Below, piece after piece: positions 34,709-43,377 of a stretch of DNA of 64,000 nucleotides (the first letter of the stretch is position 1; each line of letters starts with the position of its first letter). The notes beneath the pieces were generated by a model. The model did not search any database and was not told where the DNA came from. It saw only the letters and a list, made by a program, of their open reading frames with translations. The stretch covers positions 1 to 64,000 of the forward strand of contig JAIPCX010000014.1 in assembly GCA_021737945.1 (NCBI GenBank). Reading direction: 5' to 3'. A program made the translations under genes and the position numbers. This DNA is from Polynucleobacter sp. Its GTDB lineage: Bacteria > Pseudomonadota > Gammaproteobacteria > Burkholderiales > Burkholderiaceae_D.

Positions 34709-35239
34709 ATGCGCAAATCTTTCACCAGCAGTTTATTATTGCTGTTGATTTCAGCTACGTGGGCTCATGCTGAGACATCGACTTATCAAGGAATCAGAGA
34801 AAGTAACGATCCTCAGCGAGCTCAAGAAATAGAAAATAATGCCCGTCAGATATCGGGGCAAAGCACCAGCGAATCCGGTGCCACAGGCGCCGCTACTGAG
34901 CCTGAAAAAGCGACCGGGAAAAAGAAAAAAACTCACCCGAAGTCTCACAAAAAATCCCATAAACGCTCTAGCTCAGCCACTTCTAAAGCGGGAGATACTG
35001 ACACCGGAGCAGAAAAAAATAGCTCAGGTAACAGTAGCTCTGACTATAGCCCCGGTAACAGTTCAGGTAACAGCAATTCTGGTAACAACTCTGACTATAG
35101 CCTTGGCACTAAATCGGGGAATAGCTCTGGTGACAGCTCGGGCGCCAGTAATTCAGGCAGTAACTCAGACTCTGGCTCAACAACGAGTCCCGGCAATAGT
35201 TCGGGAAGTAATTATGAGAGTGTCAAACCCAGGGACTAA
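34709..35239 (+). CDS. Secreted Ser/Gly/Asn-repeat protein
   Basis: Unrecognised 176-residue protein with a clear Sec signal peptide (hydrophobic LLLLLISATWAHA, cleavage after AHA at about residue 22). After a short folded-looking stretch comes a Lys/His/Ser-rich basic segment (about 70-90), then a 70-residue low-complexity tail built from NSSG, DSSG and SGNS units with little charge. AAGGAGGA before the ATG at 34709 fixes the start. Such tails act as flexible linkers or surface polymers; no function is assigned. Single gene by spacing. Confidence 0.75.
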   Translation: MRKSFTSSLLLLLISATWAHAETSTYQGIRESNDPQRAQEIENNARQISGQSTSESGATGAATEPEKATGKKKKTHPKSHKKSHKRSSSATSKAGDTDTGAEKNSSGNSSSDYSPGNSSGNSNSGNNSDYSLGTKSGNSSGDSSGASNSGSNSDSGSTTSPGNSSGSNYESVKPRD

Positions 35240-35253
35240 TCGGTCGGTATAAG

Positions 35254-35284
35254 GTGGGCGCTGTGGTTCTGCTACAGTGCCCAC
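35254..35284 (+). promoter_or_regulatory. Hairpin directly abutting the rsuA start codon
   Basis: Arms GTGGGCGCTGT (35254-35264) and ACAGTGCCCAC (35274-35284) pair with one G-T wobble over a nine-base loop; the very next base is the A of the ATG at 35285. The only Shine-Dalgarno-like run (AAGG, 35251-35254) is on the far side of the stem. Confidence 0.55.
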
Positions 35285-35992
35285 ATGAAGAAAATTACCC
35301 TTGATAGGATGCTGCAGTCGCAGGGCTTTGGATCGCGCAAATATTGCCGTCAGCTGATAGCCGAAGGAGAGCTCAGCATCGATGGCCAGGTCGTAACCGA
35401 CTATAAACAGGAAGTCGACCTCAGCGATTTGCATTTTCGGCTATTCGACGAAGAGTGGCTGTATCGCGAGCATATTTATATCGCCCTAAACAAGCCCTCC
35501 GGTATTGAGTGTTCACGTAAACCTAGCAATCATCCTGGCGTGATGACTTTGCTTCCTGAGCAATTTAGCTGGCGCGACGTGCAAGCGATCGGGCGCCTCG
35601 ATCATGATACAACTGGGCTGTTATTACTCTCCGATGATGGCGCATTCAATCACGCCATGTCTTCGCCCAAACGGCATGTTCCCAAGCTGTATCTCGCTAA
35701 CACCGCTGAACCCGTCACTCAGGAATTAATCGACTCCTTACTCAAAGGCGTGCAGCTGCACGATGAGCCGCATCCCTTAGCAGCCGTGTCATGCGTGGCG
35801 CGTGGCGAACAGCAAATAGAAATCGTAGTGGAGCAGGGAAAGTACCACCAAGTTAAACGTATGCTTGCCGCTGCCGGTAATCACTGCCAAGCCTTAGAGA
35901 GAATTGCTATCGGTCGTTTAACATTAGAAGCGCTGGAACTTAATGAAGGCGAGTGGTGCTACCTACAGGCGAGCGACTTAGAATTTCTCTGA
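35285..35992 (+). CDS. rsuA: Pseudouridine synthase of the RsuA family
   Basis: 235 residues with an N-terminal S4 RNA-binding domain (about 3-50) and the catalytic motif GRLDHDTTGLLLL, nucleophile Asp106. The sequence after it (SDDGAFNHAMSSPK) is of the RsuA type, which makes pseudouridine 516 in 16S rRNA, rather than the RluB or RluF type. The C-terminal GKYHQVKRMLAAAGNHC motif agrees. The start codon is preceded by a hairpin instead of a close ribosome site. Confidence 0.87.
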   Translation: MKKITLDRMLQSQGFGSRKYCRQLIAEGELSIDGQVVTDYKQEVDLSDLHFRLFDEEWLYREHIYIALNKPSGIECSRKPSNHPGVMTLLPEQFSWRDVQAIGRLDHDTTGLLLLSDDGAFNHAMSSPKRHVPKLYLANTAEPVTQELIDSLLKGVQLHDEPHPLAAVSCVARGEQQIEIVVEQGKYHQVKRMLAAAGNHCQALERIAIGRLTLEALELNEGEWCYLQASDLEFL

Positions 35993-36011
35993 ACATTGAA
36001 GGAATTTTCAC

Positions 36012-36884
36012 ATGACTACACAGCCACCACGCTTTCGCACAGTCGCGCGCATCATCACCGCGATTAGTACCTCCGACGGCGCTGGCGTCAGGTTACGCCG
36101 CAGTCTGGGCAGCGGTGAGGGTACGCGCCTGGATCCTTTTTTGATGCTCGATGAATTTTCTTCCGATAATCCCGGTGATTACATCGCTGGTTTTCCATCC
36201 CATCCGCATCGAGGTTTCGAGACAGTGACCTACATACTCGATGGCCATATGCGGCATGAAGATCACTTGGGTAATCAAGGCGATTTAAAAAGTGGTGGTG
36301 TGCAGTGGATGACAGCAGGACGAGGGATTATTCACTCAGAAATGCCACAACAAGAAGAAGGGCGGATGCGGGGGTTTCAACTCTGGATCAATCTTCCAGC
36401 TAAAGAAAAAATGAAACCTGCGGGCTATCGTGACATCACGCCCGAAGAAATTCCTAATAAATCACTAGCTAATGGCGGCACCATCAAAGTGATTGCCGGT
36501 GATGTTGAAATAGAAGGCGAAATCAGCCACGGTCCGATTGCTGGTTTAACCACTGAGCCAATTTATCTCGATGTGAAGTTGCCAGCCGGTGCGAACATCA
36601 CACTACCCATTCCGCGTGGCCATCATTCCATGGCCTATCTGTTTGAGGGCAATCTTCATATCGCAGGCCATACGGCCACACTCACAACGCATACAGGCAT
36701 GATATTGACGGATGGTGATCATGCCGAATTTACCGCCGGTGGATTAGGCGCAAGGTTTCTGTTACTCGCGGGGCGTCCGTTAAATGAGCCCATCGTTCAG
36801 TATGGTCCCTTTGTGATGAATACCGTTGCCGAAATAGAGCAGGCTATCTTGGATTATCAAACCGGTCGGCTCACTTCGGCCTGA
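36012..36884 (+). CDS. Pirin family protein
   Basis: 290-residue bicupin. The N-terminal metal site is visible as HPHRGFETVTYILDG with further ligands in HEDHLG, plus the MTAGRGIIHSEMP motif. The C-terminal cupin (PRGHHSMAYLFEG) lacks an obvious metal set, as usual. Bacterial pirins can show quercetinase activity or regulate metabolism through protein contacts. The start has AAGGAA upstream. Its last 28 bases overlap, tail to tail, the convergent glycosyltransferase gene. Confidence 0.92.
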   Translation: MTTQPPRFRTVARIITAISTSDGAGVRLRRSLGSGEGTRLDPFLMLDEFSSDNPGDYIAGFPSHPHRGFETVTYILDGHMRHEDHLGNQGDLKSGGVQWMTAGRGIIHSEMPQQEEGRMRGFQLWINLPAKEKMKPAGYRDITPEEIPNKSLANGGTIKVIAGDVEIEGEISHGPIAGLTTEPIYLDVKLPAGANITLPIPRGHHSMAYLFEGNLHIAGHTATLTTHTGMILTDGDHAEFTAGGLGARFLLLAGRPLNEPIVQYGPFVMNTVAEIEQAILDYQTGRLTSA

Positions 36885-37987
36885 TCATTACTACGATGAC
36901 TACACGCTAATAAAGTCGCATCAATAATGCCTAGTGCTGCGGCATCAAAATCATACGGTTTGACTAGCAATTGTGAATGCTGTCCAAAGGCTTCGCGCCT
37001 TCTATCGTTTTGTAATAATCGAATCGCACAATCAGCCCACGAATCAGCATCAAGCTCGCGAATAAAACCGTTTTTTCCATCGATAACCAGCTCACCAGCG
37101 GCACCTGCATACGGCGTAATTAATACTGGCAAACCCGCTGCGCAGGCTTCATTGGCAACTACTCCCCACACATCGGCTTTGGTAGGAAACAAAAATAGTT
37201 TTGCTGATTGATAAAGACGAGGCAATTCTTCTTGCCTGGCAAAGCCTGTGAAATGTACGTCAATCAAATGACTTAATTGTTTCGCTTGTTCATACAACGC
37301 ATTTTCCATGCTGCCTGATCCCACCATCAGAATGCTCACACGTCGATCTAAACGCTGCGCACAGCGTGCAGCTACTTCAAGCGCAAAATCAGGACATTTA
37401 GCCGGCTCTAAACGTCCGCAAAAAATGAAATCCCATTTTTTTTCTGTCGCTGATTGATTTTCAAAAAAACGACTGTTATCAATGCATAAGCACGATTGAT
37501 AACAACGATCGGCTTCCACGCCATAATCCTGATACAACGCCATACCACCTTGACTGGCCGCAATAAATGCCGGGCCACGCGCATAGGCAAATCGACGTAA
37601 CCAGTGATGAATTTTGCTTAAACCCTGCTCAGATTGCAGCGTGCCATCGGTCATTGGCACGTAGGCACGTCGACGCAGCATGGTCCACAACATGGCGTAT
37701 AAGTGAGTCGGATTAAAGCCATTGCCGATCACAACGTCTGGATCAAATTTAGTTAGCGCAAAAAGTATATCGGGATTGTTATGGATGTATCTGCCATTAA
37801 CCGTATAGACATTTTCTTGTAAAAATTCATGATCGAATTCCATCGCTGGCAAATTCCAAAAGCGATTCGGTTCGTGCATGCAAAAGAAAATAACCTTGAG
37901 TTCAATATCATTAAAAGCTGCAACGCGATTAAAAATGGGAATCCTATACGGCGGAGGTTCATTAACAACAAGTGCGAGTTTCGGCAT
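36857..37987 (-). CDS. Glycosyltransferase family 4 protein
   Basis: GT-B fold glycosyltransferase of 376 residues. The N-terminal LVVNEPPPYRIPIFNRVA is typical of a group of exopolysaccharide/lipopolysaccharide transferases; the C-terminal half has DFIFCGRLEPAK, then VGSGSM, and the donor-binding EX7E-like stretch LFLFPTKADVWGVVANEACAAGLPV with both glutamate-region positions. It probably transfers a nucleotide-activated sugar onto a surface polysaccharide. It lies 24 bases downstream of a second, broken glycosyltransferase in the same direction. Confidence 0.89.
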   Translation of the reverse strand: MPKLALVVNEPPPYRIPIFNRVAAFNDIELKVIFFCMHEPNRFWNLPAMEFDHEFLQENVYTVNGRYIHNNPDILFALTKFDPDVVIGNGFNPTHLYAMLWTMLRRRAYVPMTDGTLQSEQGLSKIHHWLRRFAYARGPAFIAASQGGMALYQDYGVEADRCYQSCLCIDNSRFFENQSATEKKWDFIFCGRLEPAKCPDFALEVAARCAQRLDRRVSILMVGSGSMENALYEQAKQLSHLIDVHFTGFARQEELPRLYQSAKLFLFPTKADVWGVVANEACAAGLPVLITPYAGAAGELVIDGKNGFIRELDADSWADCAIRLLQNDRRREAFGQHSQLLVKPYDFDAAALGIIDATLLACSHRSNDQAEVSRPV

Positions 37988-38011
37988 AGGGGGAAGGGTG
38001 ATTGATAAAAA

Positions 38012-39229
38012 TTAATGCTCAATTTTTTGTAAGCTGACCTTTTCAGATCGTTTAAAGGGAAGGGTATCCGTAGGGATACGGGCCATAGATTCAACCGCTT
38101 CGCAGTAGATACTCATCAAGAGGCGGTAATTGATATCAGGGGTATAACGGGATAAATAAGCGTGCCTGGCTGCACGGCCCATGATTTTCATTTCATCGGG
38201 ATGATCTTCAGCGAATGCGATTGCTCGTGCTAGTGCATCTACATTTCCTGGCTCAACAAGAAAACCCGTTTTACCGTGAACTACAATTTCTCGTAAGCCT
38301 CCGTTCGCACTGGCAATGACAGGCGTTCCTGCAGCAAACGCTTCAATCGCTACTAATCCAAAGCTTTCTACACCCGTGCTAGGTACCACCAGATAAGCGG
38401 CTTGCCGCAAACAGGCTTGCAATTCATCGGCAACACGAAAACCTTTGTAATTAAAACCTCTGGTCGCTTCAACGTACGTTAGTAAATTACCCTTACTTTA
38501 GACATCAATTTGACTATCGGGTAACTGCGATAACGCTTCAGCCAATACCTTGAGACCTTTTTCTTCCGAAAGTCTTCCGATAAAAATTCCGCCGCTGCGA
38601 TGCACCCATTCGGGTTCATTGGCAGAATCAAAAAAATTAGGCTTAATTCGCAATACATCAAAAGGTAAACCACCCGCGATAAATTTATCGCGGCAAAGTT
38701 GATTCAAGACGATGTAGCGCGTTACTTTGGTATGCCAGGTACGTAGCAATCGATGTAACATAATCATGCTGCTTGATACCGCTGATTGTGATAACGAATT
38801 TCGGTAACATCGATGAACAATCGCTCGCCAAGGTAAATTTCCAACACAGTCTTCGCATTGAACACCATTACGTAAAAGTGTGGCTTGCGGACATATCAAT
38901 CGAAAATTATGCAGCGTTTGAATGACTGGTATATTTAATCGCTTAGCGACTGAATATAACGAAGGGGAAATAAGTGGAAATGTGTTGTGTGAATGTATGA
39001 GTTCCGGTCTGAATTTTTCAGATAAGGCAGTCACATCGGCGACCGCTTTGTATGACCACAAAGTCTGTAGCGCAGCGTGGTGGTTTTTCATGCGCGTGAG
39101 CTCTTCGTTATCACGCAAATAAACGAGTACTTCATGCCCGTTACGTCGCAATAAATCAACTTCAGCATCAACCACTGTATCCTCGCCGCCGCGATAACGA
39201 TAACGATTGTGCGCGACAAGAATTTTCAT
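38012..39229 (-). pseudogene. Glycosyltransferase family 4, interrupted by an in-frame stop
   Basis: A 405-codon gene interrupted by one TAA at 38498-38500. The upstream part (243 residues, MKILVAHNRYRYRGGEDTVV to about GIFIGRLSEEKGL) and the downstream part (EATRGFNYKGF, VVPSTGVESFGLVAIEAFAAGTPV, to 38012) are in the same frame and together make a complete GT4 protein. The stop falls just after the donor-domain strand SQIDV, where functional relatives continue into a GxG motif; SKGN follows immediately. A single base substitution or read error explains it. It would act with the adjacent transferase in polysaccharide synthesis. Confidence 0.88.
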
Positions 39230-39353
39230 AGGTATGAGCTTATCGGCTTGTTATGACGATCTTTTGGAGATGGCGCAATCAATCGAAGCGTTCGAGGTCT
39301 GCTAAGCTAAGCTTTACGACAAATACATATTCAAAACACCCCCAAAAACTACT

Positions 39354-40037
39354 ATGAATCCACTCGATCTTTCTGGTAAGCGCGTATTGCTGACGCAAGC
39401 CAATGAGTTCATGGGCCCAGCTTTGCATGAGGTCTTTACTGAACTCGGCGCCACTGTGATAGCCGATCACGGTCTACTGGATGACCCAAACCGTCCCTTA
39501 GCGCTCATCAACGAAGCGGGCCATGTCGACGTGCTATTGGCTAATTTGGGTATTCCCGCGACATCCACGCTAGCCACCGATGCGACTGATGAAGAATGGC
39601 GCGCAGCGTTTAGTCATATGGTGGATCCGCTGCATCGTTTAACGAAAGCCGTCTTGCCGCAAATGACTGCACGCGGTCATGGAAAAATTATTTTGATGGG
39701 TAGCGCATCCGCGTTACGCGGCATTAAACGATCATCGACTTATAGCGCGGCGCGCGGCGCTCAGCTGGCGTATATCCAATCTGTGGGGGTTGAAGTAGCC
39801 AACAAACGAGTTCAGGTCAATGCCATCGCACAAAACTACGTAGATAACCCAACGTATTTTTCAGCCGAGGTTCAGGCTAATCCTGTATTTCAAGACAAAC
39901 TTAAACGCGATGTTCCATTGGGTCGTTTAGTCGCCGCGCGCGAGGATGCGATGTTTGCAGCGTATCTGGCTAGCTCCAGTGCCGACTGTTTTGTGGGTCA
40001 GGTTTTCCCTGTGTGCGGCGGCTGGGTCGCGCGCTAA
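39354..40037 (+). CDS. Degenerate SDR family protein
   Basis: 227 residues of SDR fold with damaged catalytic motifs. The glycine-rich loop reads TQANEFMG instead of TGxxxGIG, the NNAG position reads LANLG, and the active site YSAARG keeps Tyr but has Arg in place of the catalytic Lys. GSASALRG provides a serine. It keeps the C-terminal GQVFPVCGGW shape. It may bind a nucleotide without normal oxidoreductase activity, or have another role. It is divergent from the broken glycosyltransferase. Confidence 0.82.
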   Translation: MNPLDLSGKRVLLTQANEFMGPALHEVFTELGATVIADHGLLDDPNRPLALINEAGHVDVLLANLGIPATSTLATDATDEEWRAAFSHMVDPLHRLTKAVLPQMTARGHGKIILMGSASALRGIKRSSTYSAARGAQLAYIQSVGVEVANKRVQVNAIAQNYVDNPTYFSAEVQANPVFQDKLKRDVPLGRLVAAREDAMFAAYLASSSADCFVGQVFPVCGGWVAR

Positions 40038-40161
40038 CGGGTTCTTAACTGATTCTGCCCATCCATTCTAAATGCGTATAATTTGTATTATGTAAAATTA
40101 GATATCGAGAGGTATTGGGTCGAAAGCTCAATAAACAGTAGGTTTCTATGATCGGTATCAC

Positions 40162-40614
40162 CTATTTGCGCGTTCGCTCTTCTTTAATCGGCTGTTCAAC
40201 CACCAGCCCAGCCAACATAGAAAGTTCAGCCGCTAACAGGTCGAGTAAATCATCAGTCGTCACCATACCGACCAAACCGCCAGCACGATTAACCACAGGC
40301 AATCGACGAATGCGTTTGCCGCGCATGACGCCTAAGGCTTCGGTTAAGCCTGCATCTTCCAACACCGTTGTTACCGGCGACGACATCAAATCCGATGCAG
40401 TAAACAGCCTCGCTTCAACATCCAAGGCTATGGTCTCTACCAAAATGTCTCGGTCAGTCAGAATACCCAAAGGTACCTGTTGACCTTCCTGTTGATTGGC
40501 TACGACTACCACATCTCCAACATGATGTTTACGCATTAAGGCGGCGACTTCAGATATCGGTGCATCGGGCTCGCAGCAAATTACATTAGCATTGCAATAC
40601 TCACGGATAGTCAT
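40162..40614 (-). CDS. CBS domain-containing protein
   Basis: 150 residues made of two CBS domains (about 10-60 and 75-130), each ending in the usual GILTDRDIL and GMVTTDDLL motifs. Such stand-alone pairs bind adenine nucleotides and act as energy or redox sensors. I place the start at 40614, where AGAGGA lies seven bases upstream; the open frame to 40713 has no site and would overlap the divergent DUF4404 gene. Partner unknown. Confidence 0.88.
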   Translation of the reverse strand: MTIREYCNANVICCEPDAPISEVAALMRKHHVGDVVVVANQQEGQQVPLGILTDRDILVETIALDVEARLFTASDLMSSPVTTVLEDAGLTEALGVMRGKRIRRLPVVNRAGGLVGMVTTDDLLDLLAAELSMLAGLVVEQPIKEERTRK

Positions 40615-40704
40615 TCTTTTCCTCTTGGCGAGCTCAATTCTGATTGATAATGAAGCCATAAAGTCACAACATGAATCATTCCTCATTACGAAAAGGACTA
40701 GCTT

Positions 40705-41010
40705 ATGTCGCACTCATATGATGGATCATCCCCTGCATTCAGTCTCGATCGAGTCTCGAAGCTCGTATCTGATCTTGAGCAAGAGTTGGCTCTAGCGCCC
40801 TCAGATTCGCCAAAATTTGCAGCACTTAAAACTGAAATCGACTCTTTGAAGCAAACACTAGCAATGCCCGACCAGCCTGCTGACGGTTTGCATCAACATT
40901 TAAAAGGCACCCACAGCCGGCTAGAAGATTGGATAGCCACCGTCGAAGGCGAAGCGATGAAAGACACGCCCTACCTGACCGAAATGGCGCGCATCCTTGG
41001 GATGATCTAG
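40705..41010 (+). CDS. DUF4404 family protein
   Basis: 101-residue alpha-helical protein with a Leu/Glu-rich N-terminal coil (LVSDLEQELALA), a middle HSRLEDWIATVEG segment and the conserved MARILGMI C-terminus of DUF4404. Function unknown. An AAAAGGA lies before the ATG. It leads towards the truncated AAA ATPase gene 79 bases downstream. Confidence 0.8.
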   Translation: MSHSYDGSSPAFSLDRVSKLVSDLEQELALAPSDSPKFAALKTEIDSLKQTLAMPDQPADGLHQHLKGTHSRLEDWIATVEGEAMKDTPYLTEMARILGMI

Positions 41011-41089
41011 GAAAGTACTCTCCGTCAATCACAACACTGTCACTAAGTGCCAATCTGGCAGGCAACTTATCACTAGGCAAGGGGTCGAA

Positions 41090-42169
41090 TTGTTTCACAA
41101 CGTCCCCCCTCCTACCCACATGCCGAATTTTTTTGTCTTTGTACGATCGTTTCAAGTACTGCCAAGACGCATTGCTTTATTCGCTACGTTACTGATCTCC
41201 GCACTGGCACTATCGGTTTACCAAGTGCCGCAACAACCAGAAAATTCTCGGGTTATATACAGCCAGGATATTTCGCTGCTTACTGAGTTGCCTGCACACC
41301 GACATAGACTCGACTATTTACTATTGGCTCAGCCATTAGCAGATTTTCCTCACTACATCATTAAGTACAAAGACCAGACCAAGCTAGTCGCGGTAAAAAT
41401 TCCTCAGACTACCCAAGTCAGCCTTGAACGTGAAGTTTTGCTTCGTAACGCAATTCCGTATTCAATCGCTAGTAATGCCTGGTTACGTGAGCATCCTCAA
41501 ACACTGTCGGATCCGGAAGCATCAACCAGCATATGGAGATCGTTACTAGAATTTATTCAGAAAAATATTATTGGCATAGGCTTACTTGTGCTGCTGTTTT
41601 TTTTGGTAAAGAAGAACCTACCTCCTTTAGCCGGTGGCGCAAAAATCATCCAGCCTGAATCACTGAAAGGAAGCATGGATGATTTGATCGGTATGGAAGA
41701 CATCAAGCAAGAAGTTTTGCATTTAGAGGCGATGATTAATCAGCGGCACCTCTACAAGTCACACAACATGGATAAACCCTTTAATGTCATGTTGACTGGC
41801 CCTGCCGGTACCGGAAAAACTAAATTGGCCGGATACCTCGCTAAAAAACTCAACATCCCTCTGATTCAGATTGCCGGCTCTAACTTGGAATCAGGTTTGG
41901 TTGGAGGTGGATCTAAGACACTTAACGCCATCTACAAAAAAGCCTGCGCTCAAAAGCGCTGCCTGATTTTTCTGGATGAAGCCCAAAGCTTATTTATGCC
42001 GCGTGGTCGCAGCGAGCGCCGTTGGGATGATGACACTGCTAACACCCTACTCGGACTTTTAGATGGCATTAAAAGTACCGAAGGGCTTGAAGTTATTTGG
42101 ATGGTCGCTTCAAACTTTGATGAAGCCCACAGCCCCATGGATGAAGCCATGCTTACCCGCAGCCATTGA
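41090..42169 (+). pseudogene. FtsH-like AAA ATPase, C-terminally truncated
   Basis: 359 residues remain. Layout: membrane segment (about 27-46), a periplasmic-facing region of about 105 residues unlike that of typical FtsH, a second membrane segment (about 157-174), then an AAA domain with Walker A GPAGTGKT (237-244), Walker B CLIFLDEA (291-298) and sensor 1 ASN (340-342). The sequence stops after MDEAMLTR, just where the arginine-finger region should follow, and no zinc protease domain remains. The start is a TTG at 41090 with AAGGGG upstream. The break coincides with the truncated usher at about 42160-42170. It would have been a membrane-anchored ATPase or protease. Confidence 0.82.
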
Positions 42170-42622
42170 TGGGGTACCTGCCAAGCTCTGTATGGGTACT
42201 TTTATTGAGGAAGCCTCAAACGCGTTGGATGCCAAATCAATACGTAGGATTTGATTTTCTTCTGAAAAATTGGTGTCGACTTTGCCTAACGAAGCTGTCG
42301 AGACGTAATTGATACTTTCTTGGATAACGAGCGGTACCGTTAATGGAATTCGCACTCTAGAGCGCTGTAGTAAATCAACCGGCAATAGCCAGTCTTTTCC
42401 ATTTTCGTGCTTCCATACAAATGCGGAGCAACTATCTTGCTGATTAATTTTCAAATCGACGAGGAGAGGTTTCCATGCACGCGTATCACGATCTGGCATT
42501 TGTTTGCCTTGTGGCTGGGCATACGCGGAAGAGTAAAACGTTAATTTAATAATGAAAATTATTAAATAAATCCAGCTAAATCTGCCTTTCGATAAGTTGT
42601 CATGGATTGCGGTACTTCGCAT
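42110..42622 (-). pseudogene. Fimbrial usher, N-terminal remnant
   Basis: Only the first 150 or so residues of an outer-membrane pilus usher: a signal peptide (IIFIIKLTFYSSAYAQ), then a periplasmic N-terminal domain (about 40-150). A full usher has about 800 residues. The frame then runs into sequence antisense to the AAA gene and stops at 42110, so the last 20 residues are not usher. It follows the chaperone gene with a 23-base overlap, the usual order SCPU-chaperone-usher. Assignment rests on context and on the N-terminal domain shape, so it is less sure than the chaperone. Confidence 0.65.
42155..42175. other. Junction of two truncated genes
   Basis: The AAA ATPase loses homology after codon 42158-42160 and the convergent usher loses it at about 42167-42170. 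The two broken ends are within ten bases. A deletion or rearrangement that removed the 3' parts of both genes is the simplest reading; an assembly join is the alternative. Confidence 0.7.
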
Positions 42623-43373
42623 GGAACACTTTATCTCCGGTGGAAGTCTCTGTTTTAATCAAAAAAATTTTTACTGGTGTAATTTCTTGATCAGTCGGCG
42701 CGAACTCAAGATAACGACTCTGCCCAGGCAAGATGTAAAGTGATTTTTCTTGAGTGAAAAAGACCGATTTTTCGTCAGACTCATCTGAAATTTTCGTGCG
42801 AAGAATCTGGACATGAGCTGAGCCATGATTAGCTATCGAGACTCGAATTTTTTTATCTTGTGTCTGTAACCAAGAGAAATCTAATTCAGGAACCGATTTA
42901 GATTGCGGCTGAAAAAAAATTGGAAGGGTAATTTTTAGAGCGACCTGTAAGCCTTTGAAGCCAGGCTCTGGAGGTGACGGTATTTCATCCAGAATCAATC
43001 GATAAGCGATTTCGTTTACTGGATCGGGTTTGGTCACCATGCCGACGCGTATCAACTGAGTCGCACCGGCTTTAAGAGAAAAAATCTGCGGTGTTGCAAT
43101 TATTTCTCTTGTGGGTTGCAGCTTATCTCCTTCTCCCTCTTGTATCCACCGCATAGTTTGGAGTTGGATGGTGGTGTCGGAATTACCCGCATTACTGACC
43201 GAGATGATGGCCGTAGAAGAATTTTTTGAAAGATTGATTTTTACTGGACTAACGTTGAAAGTACCTGCCAGTGCTGGAGAAAAATTGAGCGTAAAAACAC
43301 AAATGGCAAAAAATAAATTGGCCACCCAGCCAGTATGGGGCAATGCTTGAGGACTGACTGAGTGGCAATTCAT
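42600..43373 (-). CDS. Fimbrial periplasmic chaperone (PapD-like)
   Basis: 257 residues with a signal peptide ending ALA near residue 36, then two immunoglobulin-like domains. The FNVSPVKINLS strand opens the mature protein, SVSNAGNSDTTIQLQTMRW matches the first domain and IAYRLILDEIP is the G1-strand hallmark. It belongs to the chaperones of spore-coat-U type (Csu-like) pili, which cap subunits before delivery to the usher. It starts four bases after the SCPU gene. The usher it would serve is truncated, so the system is probably not functional. Confidence 0.88.
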   Translation of the reverse strand: MNCHSVSPQALPHTGWVANLFFAICVFTLNFSPALAGTFNVSPVKINLSKNSSTAIISVSNAGNSDTTIQLQTMRWIQEGEGDKLQPTREIIATPQIFSLKAGATQLIRVGMVTKPDPVNEIAYRLILDEIPSPPEPGFKGLQVALKITLPIFFQPQSKSVPELDFSWLQTQDKKIRVSIANHGSAHVQILRTKISDESDEKSVFFTQEKSLYILPGQSRYLEFAPTDQEITPVKIFLIKTETSTGDKVFHAKYRNP

Positions 43374-43377
43374 TAGA

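Noticed and set aside
42170-42622. Insertion sequence or transposon end at the AAA/usher junction
   Set aside because: No terminal inverted repeats, target duplications or transposase frame are visible around the junction.
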